A stretch of DNA of 64,000 nt from Tahibacter sp042701255 (lineage in GTDB: Bacteria; Pseudomonadota; Gammaproteobacteria; Xanthomonadales; Rhodanobacteraceae), in assembly GCF_042701255.1 (NCBI RefSeq), contig NZ_CP170554.1:124001-188000 (forward strand), given 5' to 3'. The translations under genes were made by a program, and so were the position numbers. This document shows positions 9,424 to 15,190 of this stretch, piece by piece. Position 1 is the stretch's first letter, and each line of letters opens with the position of its first letter. The notes beneath the pieces are model-generated. The model was given only the letters and a program-made list of their open reading frames with translations. It was not told where the DNA came from and made no database searches.

Positions 9424-9450
9424 AAATATGTCGATTTAGAAATATGTGAT
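9424..9450. promoter_or_regulatory. AT-rich direct repeats upstream of hemerythrin B and the ABC operon
   Basis: AAATATGT occurs at 9424-9431 and again at 9440-9447, an exact 16-bp period, each followed by a GAT-type extension. It lies in the divergent region between hemerythrin B (start 9261, minus) and the operon starting at 9555 (plus). It could be a regulator binding site; owner and regulator are unknown. Confidence 0.4.
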
Positions 9451-9497
9451 GAAGTGTACTTATCGGGCGACGAGTGCGGCGACTCGTCGCAGGGACC

Positions 9498-9525
9498 TTG
9501 AGCATTCCATCATGGATGGTATGGT
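9498..9525 (+). promoter_or_regulatory. promoter with TetR-like operator in the spacer
   Basis: A -35 box TTGAGC (9498-9503), a 16-nt spacer and a -10 box TATGGT (9520-9525) precede the operon start by 30 nt. The imperfect palindrome ATTCCATCATGGATGGTAT (9504-9522; 8-nt arms, one mismatch, 3-nt centre) fills the spacer. That is the classical position for a TetR-family repressor, and the second gene of the operon encodes one. Autoregulation is inferred. Confidence 0.6.
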
Positions 9526-9554
9526 TGGCGCCGGTCCGCTCACGGAGCGAAGGC

Positions 9555-9920
9555 ATGAACCCCTGGCTAGTCGCGGCGGCATTGGCCGCCTTCTCGACCT
9601 TCCTGATTCACACCTTCGTCGGCGGCCGCCTGATCGCGCGCCCGCTGCTGGCCGCCCGCGATCTTCCACGCGTGCCGCGGCTGACCGCCTACTACTGCTG
9701 GCACATGGTCAGCCTGCTGCTGTTCGGCCTGGCCGTCGCCCTGGCATGGGCTGCGCGCTACGCCAATCCGGCACTGGTCGTGGCATCGGGTGCACTGGCC
9801 GTGGCCTTCGCGGTGCTGAGCCTGGGCCTGATCTCGGCTCATCGCGTCAAACCCTGGCACATGCCGCAATGGGCGCTGTTCCTCGTCATCGCCGTGCTGT
9901 CCGCCATGGGCCTGACCTGA
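9555..9920 (+). CDS. small four-helix membrane protein, first gene of ABC exporter operon
   Basis: 121 aa, almost entirely hydrophobic, with four predicted membrane helices (about residues 3-22, 44-65, 72-92 and 100-118). No catalytic motif is visible; HTFVGGRLIARPLL resembles uncharacterised inner-membrane proteins of proteobacteria. GGAGCGAAGG precedes the ATG at 9555. Its stop overlaps the start of the TetR gene (TGATG at 9918-9922), so translation is probably coupled. Role in the exporter operon unknown. Confidence 0.78.
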   Translation: MNPWLVAAALAAFSTFLIHTFVGGRLIARPLLAARDLPRVPRLTAYYCWHMVSLLLFGLAVALAWAARYANPALVVASGALAVAFAVLSLGLISAHRVKPWHMPQWALFLVIAVLSAMGLT

Positions 9921-10471
9921 TGGCCCGGCGCAGCGACGTCGACTGGATCGCGACCGGCCTGGCCTTGCTGGCCGAGTCGGGCCACACACGCCTGACCGTC
10001 GCCGATCTGTGCGCGCGTACCGGGCTGACCAAGGGCTCGCTGTATCACCACTATGCCGACATGGGCGCGTACCGCGCGGCGCTGCTCGCCGCCTGGCGCG
10101 AGCGGCATACCGAACAGCTGATCGCCGCGGCCGAGCGCGAGACGCGCAGCGGCGACAAGGCGCGAGTGCTCGATGCGCTGGCGATGGGACTGGATCTGCG
10201 CCTCGAACGCGCCGTGCGCAATTGGGCCGCGCACGAGCAGCAGGCGCGCGAGGCCGTGCAGGCCGTGGACCGGCAGCGCATCGACTATCTGGCTGGCCTC
10301 TGCCGCGACGGCAGCCTGAGCGCGGCCGAAGCGCGCGACCAGGCCACGTTGACCTACGCCGTCTACCTGGGCCTGCAGCAGTTGTTCGGCGCCGACGAGC
10401 AGGCCGCGCTGCGTCGGCTCACGCCGAGGCTGGGCGCACTGCTGCCGCCGGCCGGGACGCGCCGCACATGA
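9920..10471 (+). CDS. TetR/AcrR family transcriptional regulator
   Basis: 183 aa. The N-terminal ~50 residues are a TetR HTH (LTVADLCARTGLTKGSLYHHYADMGAYRAALL); the rest is the helical ligand-binding and dimerisation domain. It lies inside the operon and overlaps both neighbours (TGATG before, ATGA after), so it is very likely a local repressor responding to a transported compound. The palindrome in the operon promoter is its probable operator. Ligand unknown. Confidence 0.92.
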   Translation: MARRSDVDWIATGLALLAESGHTRLTVADLCARTGLTKGSLYHHYADMGAYRAALLAAWRERHTEQLIAAAERETRSGDKARVLDALAMGLDLRLERAVRNWAAHEQQAREAVQAVDRQRIDYLAGLCRDGSLSAAEARDQATLTYAVYLGLQQLFGADEQAALRRLTPRLGALLPPAGTRRT

Positions 10472-11621
10472 GCCGCATCGACGCCAGCCGCATCAGCGGC
10501 ACCAGCCTGCTGGCCTGGCGCAATCTCAGCCACGACCGCGCGCGCTTCGTCGTGACCCTGGTCGGCGTGCTGTTCGCCGTGCTGCTGATGGGTGTCGAAC
10601 TCGGCCTGCTGCTCGGCTTCGCGCGCACCACCTCCGGCCTCGTCGACCATACCGACGCCGACCTGTGGATCACCCCGGCCGGCACGACCAACGTCGACAT
10701 CGCCGGCCGGCTCGACGAGCGTCGCCGCTTCGAGGCGCTGGCCGTGTCCGGCGTCGCGCAGGTCGACCAGCTGATGATGCAGTTCGCGTTCTGGCGCAAA
10801 CCCGACGGCGGCACCGAGAGCGTCAGCATCGTCGGCTTCAATCTCGCGACCGGCCAGGGCCGGCCGTGGAATCTCGTCGAAGGCACGATCGAGGATCTGC
10901 AGCAGGACGACGCGGTCATCATCGACCGGCTGTACGCGGCCAAGCTCGGCGTCACGGCGCTGGGCCAGACCGTCGAGATCAACAACCGCCGCGCGCGCGT
11001 GGTCGGCTACACCGCCGGCATACGCACGTTCACGCAAAGCCCGTACGTGTTCACGACGCATCGCAACGCGCAGCGTTTCACCTTCTTCCGCCCGACCAGA
11101 CCACCTACCTGCTCGTGCGTCTGCGTCCCGACGCCGACGCCGCGGCCGTGCGCGACGCGCTGCAGACGCGCCTGGGCCGCGTCGACGTCTGGTTCGCCGA
11201 AGACTTCGCCCGCGCGGCGCAGCGCTACTGGCTGATCACCACCGGCGCGGGTTCGGCGCTGCTGCTGGCCGCTCTGCTCGGCCTCGTCGTCGGCATCGTC
11301 ATCGTCGGCCAGACCCTGTATGCGACCACCGTCGACCGCCTGCCCGAATACGCGACCCTGCGCGCGATGGGCGCGCCGAACCGCTATCTCTATCGCGTGA
11401 TCCTCAAGCAGGCCGCGATCAGCGCCGTGTTCGGCTTCGCCGGCGGCATGGTGCTGGTCGGCGGCGTCGTGCTCGCGAGCAGCGGCAGCACCGTCGCCGT
11501 CGCGATGCCGCCGGGACTCGTCGCCGTGCTCGCGCTGCTGACCCTGTGCATGTGTGCGCTCGGCGCGCTGGTATCGATCCGCCGCGTCACGCGCATCGAC
11601 CCGACCTCGGTGTTCCAGTGA
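10468..11621 (+). pseudogene. ABC transporter permease (DevC/MacB type), single-base frameshift
   Basis: Start ATG 10468 overlaps the TetR stop (ATGA). Frame 1 encodes a first membrane helix (about residues 25-47) and a periplasmic region. At 11090-11093 the reading must shift by one base to continue in the frame that encodes YLLVRLRPDADAA, three C-terminal membrane helices and the end RIDPTSVFQ. Adding one C to the CCC run at 11091-11093 restores a continuous 384-aa FtsX-like permease. Both halves keep good codon bias and the downstream genes are intact, so a sequencing error or very recent mutation is more likely than an old pseudogene. Confidence 0.8.
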
Positions 11622-12322
11622 GCGCCGTCATCACCCTGGACAAGGTCGGCGTCGTCTACGGCCGCGGCGCGACCGCGCTGGCTGCGCTGCAGGACGTCAC
11701 CCTGGCGATACAGCCCGGCGAGATGACCCTGCTGCTCGGCCCCAGCGGCTCGGGCAAGACCAGCCTGCTGCAGGTCATGGGCTGTCTGCTGCGGCCGACT
11801 CACGGCCGCGTGCAGCTGTTCGGCGAAACCCTGGCGCGGGATCTCGGCGTCGAGGCGCTGGCTGCGCTGCGCCTGGCGCACATCGGCTTCGTGTTCCAGC
11901 ACTACAACCTGTTTCCGACCCTGAAGGCCTGGGAGAACGTCGCGATCGCGCTCGATCTCAAGGCCCTGCCGCGCGCGCAGCAGCGCGAACAGTCGCTGCA
12001 GCTGCTCGAGCGCCTCGGCCTGGCCGACCGCGCCGAGCACTATCCGGCCGAACTGTCCGGCGGCCAGAAGCAGCGCGTGGCGATCGCGCGCGCGCTGGCC
12101 GGCGGTCCGCGCATCCTGCTCGCCGACGAACCGACCGCCGCACTCGACGGCAAGACCGGCCAGGGCGTCGCGGCGACCCTGCACGACCTCGCCCACGGCA
12201 GCGGCGTCGCCGTCGTCGTGGTCAGCCACGATCCGCGCGTCGAGCCGTTCGGCGACCGCGTACTGCATCTCGAAGACGGCCGCCTCGTCGACGACCGACG
12301 CCCGGCCCGGAGCTCCGCATGA
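11618..12322 (+). CDS. ABC transporter ATP-binding protein (DevA/LolD type)
   Basis: 234 aa, start GTG at 11618 overlapping the permease stop (GTGA). Walker A GPSGSGKTS (about residues 42-50), Q-loop FVFQHYN, signature LSGGQKQRVAIARAL, Walker B ILLADEPTAALD and the His switch VVSHD are all intact. It belongs to the MacB/LolD/DevA branch, which powers export or lipoprotein-type transfer rather than import. With the permease and membrane-fusion protein it forms a DevBCA-like tripartite efflux system. Confidence 0.93.
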   Translation: MSAVITLDKVGVVYGRGATALAALQDVTLAIQPGEMTLLLGPSGSGKTSLLQVMGCLLRPTHGRVQLFGETLARDLGVEALAALRLAHIGFVFQHYNLFPTLKAWENVAIALDLKALPRAQQREQSLQLLERLGLADRAEHYPAELSGGQKQRVAIARALAGGPRILLADEPTAALDGKTGQGVAATLHDLAHGSGVAVVVVSHDPRVEPFGDRVLHLEDGRLVDDRRPARSSA

Positions 12323-13323
12323 AACGTAGCGCCTGGATATTCGTCTCGCTCGCCGCGCTGCCGGCGCTGGCCGGCTGCGGCCGCAGCGCCAACCCGCCGC
12401 CGCCCGTGCGGTCCGGCCTGATCGCCGCCGGCGGCCTCGTCGAACCCGACGGCGAGGAACGCGTGATCATTCCGCAGCTGTCGGGCCGCCTGGCCAAGGT
12501 GCTCATCAGCGAAGGCGAAACCGTGCAGGCCGGCCAGCTGATCGCCGAAATCGAGAACAGCGAATACCGCGCGGCACTGGCCGCGGCTGCGGCCGAACTG
12601 GCGCGGCGCGAGGCCGAACTCACGCGCCTGCGCAACGGCGCTCGCGCCGAGGAAATCGCCGCGGCCACGGCCGCGCGCGACGAGGCGCTGGCCCTGGAAC
12701 GCCAGGCCGTGGCCGAGCGCGACCGCCGCGAGAACCTGCTGCGCAACAAGCTGATCGCCGCGGAAACCGCGCAGCAGGCCCGCGCCCAGGCCGACGCGGC
12801 CGGCGCACGCCGCAAGCGCGCCGACGCCGACCTCGCGCTGCTGCGTGCCGGCACGCGCGCCGAAGACATCGCCGCGGCCACCGCCGCGGTCGACGGAGCG
12901 CGTGCGGAGCGCGACCGTGCGCAGGCACTGGTCGAGAAATCGCTGATCCATTCGCCGATCGCCGGCAACGTGCTCAAGCGCGATCTCAGCGAAGGCGAGA
13001 CCGTCGTCGCGCTGTCGCCGCTGCCGCTCGCGCGCATAGGCAATCTGACGCGGCGCTTCGTGCGCGCCGACATCGACGAGCTGGACATCGGCCGCATCCG
13101 CGAAGGCCAGTCGGCCGTCGTCGTCAGCGACGCGTTTCCGCAGCAGGAATTCCGCGGCAAGGTCGTGCACGTGAGCCAGCGCATGGGCCGGCGCAATGCG
13201 CTGTCGGGCGATCCGGCCGAGAAGCAGGATGCGAAGATCCTCGAAGCGCTGATCGAACTCGACGGACAGCCGCCGCTGCCGATCGGCCTGCGCGTGGACG
13301 TGCGCATCGCGGCGACGCCGTGA
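12319..13323 (+). CDS. HlyD/DevB-type membrane fusion protein, lipoprotein
   Basis: 334 aa. A lipoprotein signal peptide ends in the lipobox LAGC with Cys20. A biotinyl-lipoyl-like half motif follows (about residues 45-75), then a long Ala/Glu/Arg coiled-coil hairpin (about 75-205) with an internal duplication (LRNGARAEEIAAATAA and LRAGTRAEDIAAATAA), then the beta-barrel domain. This is the periplasmic adaptor that links the inner-membrane ABC unit to an outer-membrane channel. It overlaps the ATPase stop (ATGA) and ends the operon. No TolC gene is in the window. Confidence 0.9.
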   Translation: MKRSAWIFVSLAALPALAGCGRSANPPPPVRSGLIAAGGLVEPDGEERVIIPQLSGRLAKVLISEGETVQAGQLIAEIENSEYRAALAAAAAELARREAELTRLRNGARAEEIAAATAARDEALALERQAVAERDRRENLLRNKLIAAETAQQARAQADAAGARRKRADADLALLRAGTRAEDIAAATAAVDGARAERDRAQALVEKSLIHSPIAGNVLKRDLSEGETVVALSPLPLARIGNLTRRFVRADIDELDIGRIREGQSAVVVSDAFPQQEFRGKVVHVSQRMGRRNALSGDPAEKQDAKILEALIELDGQPPLPIGLRVDVRIAATP

Positions 13324-13457
13324 ATCGCTCGAGGCACTGACGCGCCGTGCACGCCGGCACCGTCTGTCGCTGACGCCATCCGTAGAACCGGCGCCGCGCT
13401 GACCTCGCATGCGCACAGGTGCGCATGATCGGCAGCATCGATCGCAGACGACCGCGC

Positions 13458-14654
13458 TCAGCTCCCGATACGGCTGCCGTCCTCGCGCCAGATGCGGCCG
13501 TTCGGATCGAACTCGTCGGCGGCACGCCGCTCCGCACGTGTGCCGAAACCGCAGACCGCGAGCACGCCTTCGACCAGCGGATCCAGGCCGAACGCCTGCT
13601 CGATCTCGACTTCGTTGACCGCCGCGGTCACGAAGGCGCCGAGGTGCAGATCGGTCGCCGCGAGGTACAAGGTCTGCGACAGATGGCCGACGTCCAGCGC
13701 GGCCACGCGATACGCCTTGGCGTGATTGCGGTATTTCCAGAAACTGCGCGGAAAGCGCACGGCCAGCGCGACCAACACCGGCGCCGCGGCGAAATACGCC
13801 TGCGCGGCGACGCTGCGCAAGGCGAGATCGGCCGCCTCGTCGACGGTCATTGCACGGATCGGTTCCAGCGCATGCTCGACGGGCCGGTAGTGATAGAGGC
13901 CGGGCGCAAGACCGGCGACGCGCTGCACGATCAGGTACGCGCCGGTCGGATGCAGGCCGCCGCCGGAAGGACTGTTGCGCTTGAGCACCGTCGTCGCACC
14001 GCCGCCGTCGAGGGTCAAGGTGCCCTGCGCGCCGAACACGCGATGCAGCACGCTCGCGAGCGCGTCCTGCGTCAGCGGGACGTCCCGGTCGAAATTGCGG
14101 CAGGTCGCGCGCCGCTGCAGCAGTTCGTCGAAGGCGGTCTGCCGCGGCGGCGGCAACGGCAGGCGCGCAGCGGCGTCGGCATGACGTTGCGCGGCCGGCG
14201 GCGGTTCGCCGAGCTTGCCGATAAGCTCGCCTAGCGTGACGTAGCCGGCGCGCTGCACTTCCTCGCCGGAACGCACGCCGTCCCAGCGGCCGAGGTAATG
14301 CTGCGCGGCCGACAGGGTGCGCCAGTTCGCCGCGCGCAGGCGCTCGTCGCGCTCGTGGTCGACGGAATCCGCGTCGTCGCCGACCAGCAGCCCGCGTGCG
14401 AGCAGATCGCGCAGCGGTTCGTCGCCGTGCACGGCGGCCAGCGCGTCGAACTCGCTCCAGACCGTGCACGGCACGGCCGCGAGCAGCGCGACGTCCTGCG
14501 CCGACACGGCGATCTCCTCCTGCCGGTGCGGCACCAGCGCGAGCAGGGACAGCTGCGTGCGCAGCCCGTCGCCGCCGCCGGCCAGGGAATCCAGATCGAA
14601 CTGCAGCGACTCGCGCGGCTCGAACAGCAGATGGGCGCAGCGTCGCAGGCGCAT
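13458..14654 (-). CDS. SagB-like putative peptide maturation dehydrogenase
   Basis: 398 aa. The C-terminal ~230 residues are a nitroreductase-fold SagB/ThcOx domain: RRATCRNFDRDVPLT (FMN phosphate contact), SPSGGGLHPTGAYL, and the VGHLSQTLYLAA...LGAF helix. SagB enzymes oxidise azolines in RiPP peptides using FMN. The ~160-residue N-terminal part lacks a motif I know. The sequence matches what I recall as the NCBI family named 'putative peptide maturation dehydrogenase' in Xanthomonadales, always near a small 'putative modified peptide' and a cyclase; both are present here. CCGGAG precedes the ATG. Divergent from the precursor gene. Confidence 0.85.
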   Translation of the reverse strand: MRLRRCAHLLFEPRESLQFDLDSLAGGGDGLRTQLSLLALVPHRQEEIAVSAQDVALLAAVPCTVWSEFDALAAVHGDEPLRDLLARGLLVGDDADSVDHERDERLRAANWRTLSAAQHYLGRWDGVRSGEEVQRAGYVTLGELIGKLGEPPPAAQRHADAAARLPLPPPRQTAFDELLQRRATCRNFDRDVPLTQDALASVLHRVFGAQGTLTLDGGGATTVLKRNSPSGGGLHPTGAYLIVQRVAGLAPGLYHYRPVEHALEPIRAMTVDEAADLALRSVAAQAYFAAAPVLVALAVRFPRSFWKYRNHAKAYRVAALDVGHLSQTLYLAATDLHLGAFVTAAVNEVEIEQAFGLDPLVEGVLAVCGFGTRAERRAADEFDPNGRIWREDGSRIGS

Positions 14655-14827
14655 GGGAACTCCGGTGGGATGGCCGTGGCGGTGAATCGTCGCGGAAGGC
14701 GAGGATCGTATTCACAGTCGTGAACGCCGACGGTAGTCAGCCCGCACTGCCGCGGCAAGCATCGCAGTGCGTATGGCGATGACGAAAACGCCTGCCGAGC
14801 CACACGGCCATCACTCAGGAATTGTAG

Positions 14828-14856
14828 TTTTTCCGCGGAAAAAGCCACTTTCCGCG
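14828..14856. promoter_or_regulatory. 16-bp perfect palindrome plus half-site, candidate operator
   Basis: TTTTTCCGCGGAAAAA (14828-14843) is perfectly self-complementary. A further TTTCCGCG half-site lies at 14849-14856. The pair sits in the 281-bp region between the divergent dehydrogenase and precursor genes, about 25 bp upstream of the precursor -35 box, so a dimeric regulator could act on both. Regulator unknown. Confidence 0.55.
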
Positions 14857-14868
14857 AGCAGCGGGCAT

Positions 14869-14897
14869 TTGTTGGCGCAGCTCTTGCTGGCTACACT
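14869..14897 (+). promoter_or_regulatory. sigma70-type promoter of the precursor peptide gene
   Basis: -35 TTGTTG (14869-14874), a 17-nt spacer and -10 TACACT (14892-14897) precede the ATG at 14936, predicting transcription from about 14904 and a ~32-nt leader. A strong Shine-Dalgarno AGGGGGA lies 6 nt before the ATG, suggesting high expression of the peptide. Confidence 0.65.
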
Positions 14898-14935
14898 CGG
14901 CCAGCCACAGGTCGTGGCTTCAGGGGGAAATCGCA

Positions 14936-15190
14936 ATGGCAAATCTCACGCCCACGCAGGTGGACGCGCTGCTGGACAAGCTCGGCTCCGACGACGCGTT
15001 CCGCAGTCTGCTGCTCAGCAATCCGGCCGCGGCGCTCAAGCAGATCGGCGCGCCCGAGGAACTGGCCGCCTGTTTCGCCAACTGCAAACAGTTGGCCGAT
15101 CCGCAGACCTTGCGGGCGTCACGCAGCGCGATCCAGCAGCAGCTGGGCAGCAAGCTGGATGCGCACATTCACGACTTGCGGGTCAGGTGA
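14936..15190 (+). CDS. putative modified (RiPP) precursor peptide, NHLP-like leader
   Basis: 84 aa. The N-terminal half is an amphipathic leader of nitrile-hydratase-leader-peptide type (LLDKLGSDDAFRSLLL, then NPAAALKQIG). It is followed by a short segment with the only two cysteines, C46 and C50 (ACFANC), and a polar C-terminus rich in Gln, Ser, His and Arg. The size and arrangement fit the 'putative modified peptide' family that accompanies the neighbouring dehydrogenase and cyclase in Xanthomonadales. Which residues are modified is unknown; Cys46, Cys50 and nearby Ser/Thr are candidates. Its last 22 bp overlap the 3' end of the cyclase gene on the other strand. Confidence 0.85.
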   Translation: MANLTPTQVDALLDKLGSDDAFRSLLLSNPAAALKQIGAPEELAACFANCKQLADPQTLRASRSAIQQQLGSKLDAHIHDLRVR

